Origin: Bin87 sp965115825
GTDB taxonomy: Bacteria > Chloroflexota > Dehalococcoidia > Lucifugimonadales > UBA3495
Direction: 5' to 3'
NCBI GenBank assembly: GCA_965115825.1
Contig: OZ220464.1
Span: 1,302,001-1,366,000 of the forward strand
Length of the DNA: 64,000 nucleotides
How positions within the stretch are numbered: the stretch's first letter is position 1; the number at the start of each line of letters is the position of its first letter. The position numbers and the translations under genes are program-made. Shown one piece after another: positions 1 to 8,307 of the stretch. The notes beneath the pieces were generated by a model. That model was not told the origin of the DNA. It did not search any database and saw nothing but the letters and a program-made list of their open reading frames with translations.

Positions 1-1
1 G

Positions 2-76
2 CCCTCCCTCCTCCAACAATACCAGGAGCGCTACCAGAACGGCGCGGCTGCCAACGGGCAGAACTCCGGCGGCTAA
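2..76 (+). CDS. C-terminal tail of a truncated upstream protein
   Basis: An open frame enters from the left edge and ends at TAA (74-76). It encodes about 24 residues rich in Gln, Asn and Gly, the kind of low-complexity tail often seen at the C-terminus of a bacterial enzyme. The next gene starts 26 bases later on the same strand, so the two may be co-transcribed. The rest of the protein lies outside the window and its family cannot be named. Confidence 0.4.
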   Translation, partial: PSLLQQYQERYQNGAAANGQNSGG

Positions 77-102
77 CCCAACCAAACACGGAGCCGACAA
101 CT

Positions 103-906
103 ATGACCGACTACTCCTCATATCAACACCTCCTCATCGCGAAATCCGACGGCGTCATCACCCTCACCATGAACCGCCCGGAGACCCTCAACTCCGCCAA
201 CTTCCAGCTCCACAACGAACTCAGCCGCATCTGGCTCGACATCGCCGCCGACCCCGACGTCCGCGTCGCCCTCGTCACCGGCGCCGGCGACGCCTTCTCC
301 GCCGGCGGCGACTTCGAGATGATCGAGCAGGCCATCGACAACCCCGCCATCATCGCCCGGAATACCAAAGAAGCCGCCGACATCGTTTATAACATCCTCA
401 ACCTGGACAAACCCGTCATCTCCGCCATCAACGGCGTTGCCGTCGGCGCCGGCCTCGCCGTTGCCCTCCTGGCCGACATCTCCATCGCCGCCGAAGACGC
501 CCGCATCACCGACGGACACATCCGCCTCGGCGTCGCCGCCGGCGACCACGCCGCCATCATCTGGCCCCTCCTCTGCGGCATGGCCAAAGCCAAGTACTAC
601 CTCCTCACCTGCGACTTCCTCGACGGCAAAGAAGCCGAGCGCATCGGCCTTGTCAGCATGGCCGTCCCCCGCGACGAACTCATGCCGACCGCCACCCGCG
701 TCGCCCGCCGCCTCGCCGACGGCCCCCAGCCGGCCATTCACTTCACCAAGCGCGCCCTCAACCAGTGGCTCCGCCAGGCCGGCCATACCTCCTTTGATTA
801 CTCCCTCCTCGCCGAAGCCATCGGCTTCTTCGGCGACGACGTAAAAGAGGGCCTCGCCGCTCTCAAAGAACGCCGCCGTCCCCAATACCCTTCCGCATCA
901 CCATAG
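103..906 (+). CDS. enoyl-CoA hydratase/isomerase family protein
   Basis: A 267-residue crotonase-fold protein, the usual length for the family, likely acting on acyl-CoA thioesters by hydration or isomerisation in the cytoplasm. The N-terminal beta-strand motif ITLTMNRPETLNS is followed by the oxyanion-hole segment GAGDAFSAGGDF (about residues 65-76) and a second one, INGVAVGAGLAVALLAD (about 109-125). The stretch RLGVAAGDHAAIIWPLL (about 141-157) lies where crotonases carry their catalytic acid/base residues; here it holds an Asp, as in a subgroup active on atypical acyl-CoAs. The substrate cannot be read from the sequence. It begins 26 bases after the preceding frame and is followed by two protease genes on the same strand. 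Confidence 0.9.
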   Translation: MTDYSSYQHLLIAKSDGVITLTMNRPETLNSANFQLHNELSRIWLDIAADPDVRVALVTGAGDAFSAGGDFEMIEQAIDNPAIIARNTKEAADIVYNILNLDKPVISAINGVAVGAGLAVALLADISIAAEDARITDGHIRLGVAAGDHAAIIWPLLCGMAKAKYYLLTCDFLDGKEAERIGLVSMAVPRDELMPTATRVARRLADGPQPAIHFTKRALNQWLRQAGHTSFDYSLLAEAIGFFGDDVKEGLAALKERRRPQYPSASP

Positions 907-936
907 CCGGACACCAACCACACCCGAGGCTTTACC

Positions 937-1365
937 ATGGGAACCTTCACCCATCCCATAGAAGTCATCTCCGCCGACGGAACCCGCTCCCAAACCGTCA
1001 ACGCAACAGTCGACACCGGCTCCACCTACACCTGCCTGCCGGCCAACCTCCTGCGCCAGCTCGGAATAGTCCCCCAATGGCGCATACAATCGGAGCTCGC
1101 CGACGGCAGCATAGTGGAAGACCCGATCGGCGAAGCCCGAGTCCGTGTGGCCGGTATCGAAAGAAGCGCCATCGTCATCTTCGCCGACGAAGCCGCCCCC
1201 GCCTTGCTCGGAGCCTACACCCTGGAGGGCGCCCTCCTCGTCGTTGACCCGGTTCAGCAGCGCCTGGCTCCAACCCACGCCCTGCGCTACCACCTCCACT
1301 CTCATCATTCCCGCACAAGCCTGATCCCAGGAGGCCGTCAATGGGAACCTTCACCCACCCCATAG
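937..1365 (+). CDS. retropepsin-like (clan AA) aspartic protease, copy 1
   Basis: A 142-residue protein with the single DTGS aspartic-protease motif near residue 28, flanked by hydrophobic residues as in bacterial single-domain retropepsin-like proteins that act as dimers. The C-terminal half contains LGAYTLEGALLVVDP, which matches the family's usual LGaxxLExxxlxVDP region. There is no signal peptide, so it is probably cytosolic. Its last 25 bases overlap the start of a second near-copy in another frame, and its C-terminal tail (after THALRY) is read out of that junction and is probably not functional. The start ATG is preceded by a weak GAGG-like site. The target protein is unknown. Confidence 0.75.
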   Translation: MGTFTHPIEVISADGTRSQTVNATVDTGSTYTCLPANLLRQLGIVPQWRIQSELADGSIVEDPIGEARVRVAGIERSAIVIFADEAAPALLGAYTLEGALLVVDPVQQRLAPTHALRYHLHSHHSRTSLIPGGRQWEPSPTP

Positions 1366-1727
1366 AAGTCATCTCCGCCGACGGAACCCGCTCCCAAACC
1401 GTCAACGCAACAGTCGACACCGGCTCCACCTACACCTGCCTGCCGGCCAACCTCCTGCGCCAGCTCGGAATAACCCCCCACCGCCGCATTCGCTCCGAGC
1501 TGGCCGACGGCAGCATTGTAGAAGACCCGGTAGGCGAGGCCCGCGTTCGCGTGGATGGTGTCGTAACCACCACCATCGTCATCTTCGCTGATGAAGCCGC
1601 CCCCGCCCTGCTCGGCGCCTACACCTTGGAAGGCGCCCTCCTCGTCGTTGACCCGGTTCAGCAGCGCCTGGCTCCAACCCACGCCTTGCGTTACCCACGG
1701 CTACCCGTTTCCGGAGTTAAAGGGTAG
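1341..1727 (+). CDS. retropepsin-like (clan AA) aspartic protease, copy 2
   Basis: A 128-residue tandem paralogue of the gene just upstream, starting with the same MGTFTHPIEVIS sequence and carrying the same DTGS motif. The start has a good ribosome site (AGGAGG about 7 bases upstream). The first roughly 135 bases of the two copies differ at about one position, and the last roughly 100 bases are also nearly identical, while the middle differs at many positions. This mosaic suggests a tandem duplication followed by local gene conversion. The middle substitutions fall in the segment following QLGI, which may mean the copies have different specificity. Confidence 0.75.
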   Translation: MGTFTHPIEVISADGTRSQTVNATVDTGSTYTCLPANLLRQLGITPHRRIRSELADGSIVEDPVGEARVRVDGVVTTTIVIFADEAAPALLGAYTLEGALLVVDPVQQRLAPTHALRYPRLPVSGVKG

Positions 1728-1767
1728 CCGCTCGTCCCTCCGCAACGCCTTGCGCCGCAATCCCGCT

Positions 1768-3480
1768 CTACTCCACGCCCACCGTCGCAATCCCGTAAGT
1801 GCCGTAGAAGAAATTGGCGTAGTGCGTTGACCCGCCCGTTACGAACAGCAGATACTGCTCCGGACTTTCCAGCGCCGGAACCGTCGCCTCCGGCTCCTCC
1901 GCCAGATGCTGCAACTCCGGATGCGCCAGCCACTTGCCCCGCGCATCCGTCGGAACCCCGGCAGCGATAACATCGCCCAGCCGCGCCCGGCAGCGCTCGT
2001 GCAGCCATTCCTGCGCATCCCGCTTGCTCATCCCAGCCTCCGCCAGTATCACCGCCCGCGACGGACTCAGCATTATCGGATGGTACGGCCCCTGATACTC
2101 CACCCGCCGATTGCTGTGTCCAACCTGCGCCGATTGCCGCCCCTTCACCCAGCCTCCCCCGCCGGCATGGCGGTAAAACATCATCGACGCAATGTTGTTC
2201 AGCGTATCCAGGTGATTCTTCGAGGCGTTGTCCAGCACATCCGTCGGCCCCGTTACCGTCACCACCGTCACCGCGCTCTCATCCGCTCGGAACCCTTTGT
2301 CCACGTGGTACGGCTGCCACGGGCTCACCTCTTCATTCTCGGCGATGCACATACCGAACTTCGTCGGCAGCCCGATAAAGTTCGGATCCCCCGCGCCCGC
2401 CTTGCAGTAGCCGATGTTGATGAGACACAGCCGCAGCGCCCGCCCAATCGCCGTATTCGCCTTGTTCACCACGCCCGGCCCCATTGCCGACGTTCCATAG
2501 TTGATGCCCGCCCTGTCTGCAATCGGCCCGTTCACCAGAACCAGCGGCGCTTCCGTGTGCCCCGACACCTGCATATCCCGATGGTTGCTCTCCGGCTGCG
2601 CCAGGCACTCTATCGCCGCCAGCAGAATAGGAAACTGCTCCGGACGGCACCCTGCCATCACCGCGTTAATCGCAATCTTCTCCACCGTCGCCAGCCCGAA
2701 CCCCGGCTCCATCACCATCACCACATCCTGCGGCGCCCGTCGCGTTCCTTTCAGCATCGCCTCCACCGCTTCCGGCGTCGGCGGAACCACCGGCATACCG
2801 TCGCTCCAATCCCGTTCCTCCATAAAGCGATTCACCGCATCCAGCCCCCACGCCGAACCGTCCAGCGTCACCGTGAACACGTCCGTCTCGCTGTGTCCGT
2901 TCGCCATCCCAGACAAGTCCGCCGACGCCGACACCCGCGTCAGGCCCAGGATGATATTCTCAATCTCCTCATCCACCATCTTGTGGATGTAATCCGGCTG
3001 CTGCCCCGTGCAAGCATGCGGAATCGTCACGTATGCCGTCCCCGGCTGGCCCCATCCGTCCACGCACGCCTGCCAGGCCCGCGCAAAACTCCGCGCCGCG
3101 ATGCCCACCGCCGGCACTCCCGCCCTCTCCATCGCCACCATGTCGTGGGCAAGCCACGACGTGCAGCCCCCTCAATGCGCCGCCGCCCCCACCATCGCGT
3201 CAACCTCGGTGGCGATGATGGCTGCCTCCACTTCGTCAATGTGCACTCCCCGACTCAACGCCGGACGTCCCGCGCGACGATTCCCGCCGTAGCTCTCAAA
3301 CTTCACGCCGGCAAAACGTCGCGCCAGGTGTTCCGCCACCCGATTAACCGCCACTTCCGCCCCGCCGGTCATATTGCTGTACAGCCCGATGGTCTTCCCT
3401 TCCAGCGTGTCCAGCCGCGGCGCCGGCGGCGCCTTAAAGTCCACTCGCGCCCCGGCCGGCGACATTATCCGTACTTCCAT
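1768..3480 (-). CDS. UGSC-family selenoprotein fused to a large conserved partner domain
   Basis: One 570-residue protein if the TGA at 3172-3174 is read as selenocysteine (residue 103); a conventional gene caller would see two pieces. Residues 1 to about 175 match the UGSC family: LEGKTIGLYS near the start, then DAMVGAAAH-U-GGC-TSWLAHD, where U-x-x-C is the predicted redox motif (UGGC instead of UGSC). Frame is unbroken across the TGA, and homology to the family continues on both sides. Residues from about 210 to the end form a second domain with WSDGMPVVPP and NAVMAGCRPEQFPILLAA; the same domain is a separate gene at 32275-33342. I do not recognise that domain's function. The start at 3480 has a GGGGGAG ribosome site. 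A SECIS-like hairpin follows the TGA. The role is probably redox chemistry; the substrate is unknown. Confidence 0.8.
3139..3163 (-). promoter_or_regulatory. candidate bacterial SECIS hairpin of the fused selenoprotein
   Basis: Immediately after the in-frame TGA the message can fold as a 7-bp perfect stem (GTCGTGG with CCACGAC) around a 5-base loop CTTGC, extended by two further pairs past one mismatch. The loop begins about 19 bases after TGA, within the known 16-37 base range for bacterial SECIS elements, and contains a G as expected. It lies in coding sequence, as bacterial SECIS elements do. The folding was done by eye. Confidence 0.55.
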
Positions 3481-3665
3481 AGCTCCCCCTCTCAATCAAA
3501 GCGTTCAACCGGCCAACCTAACCCTCTGGTCAGGCAACCGTCCATTCAATCCCGCAGCCCCGCACCGGCAACCCTCTCTGCAAACTCCGCCGATTCTGAC
3601 ACGAACCATCCCTGTTGGCAACCACATCGCCCCATTCCCACCCTCCGGAGCAACAACCAACCCCC

Positions 3666-3708
3666 AATCCTGCCAATCCTAAAATCCGGTAAATCCTGAT
3701 TCTGACAG
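3666..3708. repeat. dispersed AT-richer intergenic repeat unit
   Basis: One copy of a dispersed repeat containing AAATCCTGATTCTGACA, preceded by AAAATCCGG. Related copies occur near 5947, 20179, 24168 and 43143, and in a tandem array at 47479-47905. All copies are intergenic and most sit at the 3' end or upstream border of a gene. The surrounding 226-base gap (3496-3721) holds nothing else recognisable. Confidence 0.75.
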
Positions 3709-3721
3709 CGCCCCAACGCCG

Positions 3722-5785
3722 CTATTCCGTACAGTACGGCAGCCCCGCCTCATCAAAGTCGGTTCTCCGGTCATCCTCCAGTTCCCAAACAGCCGGTACG
3801 CACCCTCCCAACTCCTCATTGCCTCCGATGCGCCACCTGTTCAGGTTCACCAGCCTCCCCAGCTCCGACGGTATCGTGCCACTCAACCGGAGATTGCTGA
3901 GGTAAAGTACTTCCAAATTCACCAGACTGCCCAGCTCCGGTGGTATCGGGCCGCTGAATTGGTTATCATGAGGGTGGCCTCCCTCAGGGTAGTCCCGCTG
4001 AAAGTTGTCCAGGTACAAAACCCGCAAGTTCGCGAGTTCCTCCAGCCACGCCGGTATCTCTCCCGACAGCAGATTATGTCCGAGATGTAACACTTCCAAC
4101 TTGCGGAGATTTCTCAGCTGCTCCGGTATCCTTCCTTCCAGCTTATTTTCATGGAGGGATAACCTTTCCAAATTGCTGAGCCTCCCCAGACTCTCCGGTA
4201 TCTCGCCCCCCAAATCGTTGTTATACAACATCAACCGTTTCAGATTGCTGAGGTTGCCCAGCTCCTCCGGTATCCCCCCTCCTAAAAGTGGGCTGTTGGC
4301 GAGGAGTAGATATTCCAACTTGCTGAGCCGTCCCAAACTCGCCGGTAGTTCCCCTCCCAGATTATAATCCCAGAGAAACAACCTGATGACGCAACCATCC
4401 ACGTCAGTCTCGACGTTTTTCCATTCGTTCAACGGCCTGTCGCTCAGCCAATTCTCTTTCCTACCATCACCGTACCAGTTCGGCCCCTCTGTGGCGCGCC
4501 AGAATTCTATCAGCACGTCCCGGTCCCCGGCGCATCCGGAGACCGGCAGCATTCCCGTCCGCGTCGGCGTCGGTGTAGCAGTAGCCGTCGCCGTTCCCGT
4601 CCGCGTCGGCGTCGGCGTAGCAGTAGGCGTTCCCGTACGCGTCGGCGTAGCAGTAGGCGTTCCCGTCCGCGTCGGCGTCGGCGTAGCAGTAGCCGTTCCC
4701 GTCCGCGTCGGCGTCGGTGTAGCGGTAGCCGTTGCCGTCCGCGTCGGTGTAGCAGTAGCCGTTGCCGTTCCCGTCCGCGTCGGCGAAGCAGTAGCCGTCG
4801 GAGTCGGAGTCGCGCTAGCCGTTGGTGTCAGCGTAGGCGTTGGCGATACGGTAGATGTAGCCGTCGGCGTGCCTGCCAGAGTCCCCACCAGAGTCCTCGT
4901 AGCTGTCGGCGTCGGCGTGCTTGTTCCCGTCGGCGTCCCCGTAGCTGTCGGTGTGCCTGCCGGCGTGCCCGCCATAACCCCCGTCGGAGTAGGCGTCGCG
5001 CTAACCGTCGGCGATACAGTAGCCGTAGCCGTCGGCGTCCCCGCTGATACTCCCGCCGGAGTTCCCGTCAGCGTAGCCGTCGGCGTGCCTGTCCCCGTCG
5101 GAGTAGGCGTCGCGCTAGCCCCCAGCGTTGCCACGCTCGTCCTACTAACCGGCGCCGGCTCCGACACCCTTGTTGCGGTAGCCAGCAATGGCGCCGCCCT
5201 CGTCGCAGTAACCCTCAGCGTTGGCCCGCTCGTAGGAGCAGCCGTCTCCCCAATAGCCTCCCCCGGAGCAGAGGTAGGCGCAGCCGTAGCCTCCACAACC
5301 TCTACCGTAACGCCCGGCATCTGCGGCAGAGCCGGCAAAGTAGGAACACCCGGCGGCGGATCAGACCCGGCCGGAGCCACCAGCGTCGGCGCCGCGCCAG
5401 GCCCGGCCGGAGTGCCCGACGCTTCCGGAGAATAAGGCAACACGGGAACGACCGGCATCCGCGACCCTCCGGCCCCGCCAGATGCCCCCGGCGTCTGCGA
5501 CCCGTCGGGTGCCGCGACAGCCCCCGGCGTCTCCGTCAGCCTGGCCGTAGCCGTCGCAACATCCGACACCGTGAGCGTAGCGGATGCTATAACTCCCCCG
5601 TCCTCCTCCTCTATCCCGCACATGAGAAACGCGGTCAGCCCCGCCAACAGCAGCAAAATCAGCCCAACCAGCAGAATCCTCCACCACCCGGAAGCGCCCC
5701 GCAGCCGGCCGCCCACACCTGCCCGACCGTCGCCGCCGCCATCTCGGCCATCGCGCTCATCGTATGTAATCCAATGCCGTATCAC
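3722..5785 (-). CDS. membrane-anchored Thr/Pro-repeat and leucine-rich-repeat surface protein, paralogue 1
   Basis: About 687 residues. The N-terminus (IRHWITYDERDG) is cytoplasmic and charged, followed by one membrane segment at about residues 34-56 (ILLVGLILLLLAGLTAFL). A long Thr/Pro/Ala stalk with many TPTRTGTATA-type repeats follows, then a cap (DRDVLIEFWRATEGPNW) and about seven plant-type LRRs (LxxNxLxGxIPxxLGxLxN), ending in a Cys-containing C-cap. The layout is a type II membrane protein displaying a binding domain on a flexible stalk. The same architecture and the same N-terminal motif occur at 41184-42989; the alignment of the two starts at VIR(H/Y)WITYD, which is why a GTG start is chosen here, although ATG at 5821 is possible. 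The ligand is unknown. Confidence 0.8.
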   Translation of the reverse strand: MIRHWITYDERDGRDGGGDGRAGVGGRLRGASGWWRILLVGLILLLLAGLTAFLMCGIEEEDGGVIASATLTVSDVATATARLTETPGAVAAPDGSQTPGASGGAGGSRMPVVPVLPYSPEASGTPAGPGAAPTLVAPAGSDPPPGVPTLPALPQMPGVTVEVVEATAAPTSAPGEAIGETAAPTSGPTLRVTATRAAPLLATATRVSEPAPVSRTSVATLGASATPTPTGTGTPTATLTGTPAGVSAGTPTATATVSPTVSATPTPTGVMAGTPAGTPTATGTPTGTSTPTPTATRTLVGTLAGTPTATSTVSPTPTLTPTASATPTPTATASPTRTGTATATATPTRTATATATPTPTRTGTATATPTPTRTGTPTATPTRTGTPTATPTPTRTGTATATATPTPTRTGMLPVSGCAGDRDVLIEFWRATEGPNWYGDGRKENWLSDRPLNEWKNVETDVDGCVIRLFLWDYNLGGELPASLGRLSKLEYLLLANSPLLGGGIPEELGNLSNLKRLMLYNNDLGGEIPESLGRLSNLERLSLHENKLEGRIPEQLRNLRKLEVLHLGHNLLSGEIPAWLEELANLRVLYLDNFQRDYPEGGHPHDNQFSGPIPPELGSLVNLEVLYLSNLRLSGTIPSELGRLVNLNRWRIGGNEELGGCVPAVWELEDDRRTDFDEAGLPYCTE
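4540..5130. repeat. minisatellite coding for the Thr/Pro stalk
   Basis: Tandem imperfect repeats built on CCCGTCCGCGTCGGCGT and GTAGCAGTAGCCGT (plus-strand view) encode the TPTRTGTATATP-like stalk of the LRR protein. The high internal similarity makes the length prone to slippage. The same codon-level repeat style is found in the paralogue at about 41830-42380. Confidence 0.75.
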
Positions 5786-5946
5786 GAAGCAACGCCTAGC
5801 CTTGTCGACCTCCGATCCCATCCCGGTCGCCGCGATTTTATCACACCCAACGCCCCACACAGCCGCCCCCGCTAAAACCCGCAACCCCCATCCCCACCCT
5901 CGCGCCACAACTCACCCCCCTAAAACTCCCTCCCACCAACCAGACC

Positions 5947-5993
5947 CCCATCCTGCCAATCCCCAAAATCCCGTAAATCCTGATTCTGACAAA
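5947..5993. repeat. dispersed intergenic repeat unit
   Basis: A copy of the dispersed repeat (AAATCCTGATTCTGACAAA) between the LRR gene and the structured RNA element. An equivalent copy sits in the same relative position beside the second LRR gene at 43143-43190, so the repeat was present when the locus was duplicated or was inserted at both. Confidence 0.7.
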
Positions 5994-6149
5994 CTGATGA
6001 CATCCAACGCTTGCGAAACCGTACGCCAGTACTTTACCCTATCCCCGTCAGGCTCATCCGCCGGCCCCGCGCGAACCGTCGGATAACCGTCCCAGCCCAG
6101 TGCACAGGCCAGGACACCGCCCGACATCACAACTGAATAGGAGTCTCAC

Positions 6150-6393
6150 GGGGTTCAGGACATCACGGTCTAATCCGCCGCATCTGTACTGTGCGGCATG
6201 TCGGATCCATTGCACCACTGTAGGTGCGCCGGAGGTCGGTCACATTACCCGGCTGGCGCACCCAGTACGGCGGGAGTCACCACCGCTGCGCGAGGACGTA
6301 ATACTGCGTAAGCAGGAAGCCGTTAGCACGCGCAAGACTAGGACGTAAATAGCAAGCACGCTCTCGGGCCGTAGCGCCGACATCCTGAACCCC
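6150..6393 (+). ncRNA. duplicated multi-helix structured RNA element, copy A
   Basis: A 244-base segment with strong predicted structure. It is closed by a perfect 11-bp helix (GGGGTTCAGGA at 6150-6160 with TCCTGAACCCC at 6383-6393). Inside are a GCCGCA/TGCGGC hairpin (6177-6197), a long hairpin with arms GGTGCGCC and GGCGCACC (6223-6262) extended by GTCGG/CCGGC, and a TGCGCG/CGCGCA helix enclosing CTGC-GTAA-GCAG. Copy B at 43335-43575 keeps all these pairings; its closing helix is 12 bp, and the CTGC/GCAG helix persists while its loop changes. About 100 central bases differ at only two positions. Homology extends from about 6025 to the downstream start codon. No protein reading is conserved between copies. 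The strand is inferred from the following ribosome site; it could be a long 5' leader, a free RNA or a miniature mobile element. Confidence 0.55.
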
Positions 6394-6446
6394 CAGGAAC
6401 CCAACCCAGAATCCACCGACCGACCAAAAGGAGAGAAACAACCATC

Positions 6447-6525
6447 ATGAATACCGCCAATCCCAACACCCGCGCCCCACCCAAAGGCGCCCCGCCCTCT
6501 GACATCGAACTGGCGCCAATCGCAG
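6447..6525 (+). pseudogene. truncated short reading frame after RNA element copy A
   Basis: An ATG preceded by AAAGGAG (spacing about 13) follows the structured element and opens a Pro-rich frame (MNTANPNTRAPPKGAPP) that then runs antisense into the kinase gene. Copy B has the same arrangement with a different Pro-rich start. It is probably the surviving 5' end of a gene once led by the RNA element. Confidence 0.25.
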
Positions 6526-7587
6526 CTACGCTGCCAGCCGACCATGAACGTCCGACAGCGACTCCGCATCGCCCCGCAAAATGCTGGCGGCCAACGCCTT
6601 GGCTGCGCTCTTCTGCGCGTCCTCCGTTATGTACTCCACTGGTGATTTCCCGTCGATGCGGGCTAACAGCAACGCGCCCATCTGCCGCACCGTATCCCGC
6701 TCCAACGCCTCGCTGTCGTCGGCAATTTCTCCAGCGGCTGCAACATACGCCCGCCAGAACGAACGGACCGCCTCGTTGTACCTTTCCGCCAGTTCGGGCC
6801 GGTATATTGCCTTCAACGTAAAGTGATTCAGCATAAAAGCCGGGTCAAACACCGGGTTGCCCAGATGCGCCGCCTCAAAGTCCAGCAGAAACGCCCGCGC
6901 CGTCGCCCCACCTCCGCTGACAATAACGTTCTTCGGACTGTAATCCCCATGCGCCAGTACTCGCCGCCCGTCGCGCGCGCCCAACATCCTCCGCGCCTCC
7001 TCCTCAATGACGCCGGCCAGGTCAGGGTGCGCCGCCGCCGTCGCCCGGTGATACGGGTCAATCCGCAGCTGCACGAAGCAGTCCAGGCCCGCCAACTCCC
7101 GCAACTCCGCCGGCGCCGCATCCCCCTCAACCACGGACGCCTGGTGAACCACGCCCAGCATCTCGCCCACCTGCCCGGCAACGTCTGAGTCAACAATCCC
7201 GGCCAGCAGCGCCTCTTTCCAGTTCACCCAATCCCGCGGTGCCGCAGTCATCACAAACAGAAAGTTCTTCCGATCTTCATCCATCACCCGCGGAACCGCT
7301 CCCTCCGGCAAAACTCCCCTCAGCCAGTCAATCCCGGCCCGCTCCCGGTAAATCCTCTCCCTGTCCGCGAACCAGTCCCCCTCAACCCGTAGCTTCGGCA
7401 GCGATTGCTTCAGTGCCAACCCGCCCCTGCCTCCATCGCCGCCGTCCCAAAAGTTCACCCGCACAACCACGTTGGAAACGCCTCCCCCTAAAAGCTCGGC
7501 CTCTGCCATCCGCGCCTCCGCCGGCCCAATCAACCCCCGGTCGGCCAGATACCCAACCGCGTTATCGGCAGTAAGCTCAAAAACCAT
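6526..7587 (-). CDS. APH/choline-kinase-family phosphotransferase
   Basis: A 353-residue kinase-like protein. It has the phosphotransferase loop HGDYSPKN (about residues 214-221), in which Asp is the catalytic base and Asn binds metal, and then LLDFEAAHLG, which supplies the second metal-binding Asp, as in aminoglycoside phosphotransferases, choline kinases and methylthioribose kinase. The N-terminal lobe includes the lysine region GGLALKQSLPKLR. Such proteins transfer the gamma-phosphate of ATP to a small hydroxylated molecule, but the substrate is not evident; there is no adjacent resistance or methionine-salvage gene. The next gene on the same strand, the HD hydrolase, lies 24 bases upstream, so the two are likely co-transcribed. 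Confidence 0.85.
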   Translation of the reverse strand: MVFELTADNAVGYLADRGLIGPAEARMAEAELLGGGVSNVVVRVNFWDGGDGGRGGLALKQSLPKLRVEGDWFADRERIYRERAGIDWLRGVLPEGAVPRVMDEDRKNFLFVMTAAPRDWVNWKEALLAGIVDSDVAGQVGEMLGVVHQASVVEGDAAPAELRELAGLDCFVQLRIDPYHRATAAAHPDLAGVIEEEARRMLGARDGRRVLAHGDYSPKNVIVSGGGATARAFLLDFEAAHLGNPVFDPAFMLNHFTLKAIYRPELAERYNEAVRSFWRAYVAAAGEIADDSEALERDTVRQMGALLLARIDGKSPVEYITEDAQKSAAKALAASILRGDAESLSDVHGRLAA

Positions 7588-7611
7588 TGCCCGCGTCCGC
7601 TCCTTCCCGAC

Positions 7612-8220
7612 TCATCCTTGCTCCCTCCCGGCGCTGAACGGCTCCCGCGCGAATATCCGCCGCACCATCGGCTCGAAAAACTCCAACGGCAGCCACTCAT
7701 ATTCCGGGTCAAACGACGCCTGATCCCAGCGATGACAGAAATCCACTGCATCCTGATACCACGGATGCTCAACGTACTTGTCCCGGGCGTTGCGGTCGCC
7801 CCCCAAATGATGTGCGTAGTAATAGCTCTGAAACAGCCCGTGCTGCCGCACAATCCAGTAAGTCCGTTCCGACACGTAGGGCCGCAGCGCCGCCGCCGCC
7901 AGCTCGCTGTGATTGTACGGCGATAGCAGGTCGCCGATGTCATGCAGCAGGACGGCCACCACCGTCTCCTCATCCGCCCCGTCCCGGTAAGCGCGGGTAG
8001 CCGCTTGCAGCGAGTGCTCCAGCCGGTCAATCCGATAGCCGCCCAAAGATCCGGCCAGGCTGCGCAGCTGTTCCAGTACCCGGTCCGCCGTGCCGCCGGC
8101 AAACTCCGCCTCCAGCCGTTCCAGCAGCTCGTAATCCTCCCGCGTTCCGTCCTCCATTCTCGTAAATGAAACCGTCGCCCTTTCCAACCGCGTCGTATCT
8201 CCCATCATCGCGTCGCTCAT
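7612..8220 (-). CDS. HD-domain phosphohydrolase
   Basis: About 202 residues from the ATG at 8220 (ribosome site GGGGGAG); a longer frame opens at 8295 but has no ribosome site. It contains an early His (DRLEHSLQAA), then the paired VAVLLHDIGDLL that names the family, and a later YYAHHLGGD and DFCHRWDQASFD that supply further metal ligands. It resembles small HD proteins found with phosphonate or quaternary-amine catabolism genes, which are metal-dependent phosphohydrolases or oxygenases. It sits directly upstream of the APH-type kinase on the same strand, so the two may act on the same phosphorylated small molecule; this is inference. Confidence 0.8.
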   Translation of the reverse strand: MSDAMMGDTTRLERATVSFTRMEDGTREDYELLERLEAEFAGGTADRVLEQLRSLAGSLGGYRIDRLEHSLQAATRAYRDGADEETVVAVLLHDIGDLLSPYNHSELAAAALRPYVSERTYWIVRQHGLFQSYYYAHHLGGDRNARDKYVEHPWYQDAVDFCHRWDQASFDPEYEWLPLEFFEPMVRRIFAREPFSAGREQG

Positions 8221-8307
8221 AACTGCTCCCCCATCGTGTACCATGTAGCCGAATTGTACCACCACAGCCTGCCGCCGGCGGGCAAACGGCCCCACCGGAG
8301 GCGAGCA

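Noticed and set aside
1906..3699. A 597-residue plus-strand frame rich in Arg and His opposite the selenoprotein.
   Set aside because: It is antisense to a conserved gene, has low-complexity composition and no recognisable motif.
4386..5435. A 349-residue Val/Gly frame opposite the LRR stalk.
   Set aside because: It is the reverse reading of the Thr/Pro minisatellite; the LRR reading has an anchor, a cap and LRRs.
6150..6393. RNase P RNA, tmRNA, SRP RNA or a cobalamin riboswitch.
   Set aside because: The conserved core motifs of these RNAs are absent by eye, and being present in two copies argues against a housekeeping RNA.
6150..6393. An IS200/IS605-type right end with a guide RNA.
   Set aside because: Copy A has a short AAGCAGGAAGCC resemblance, but copy B lacks it and no TnpA or TnpB is nearby.
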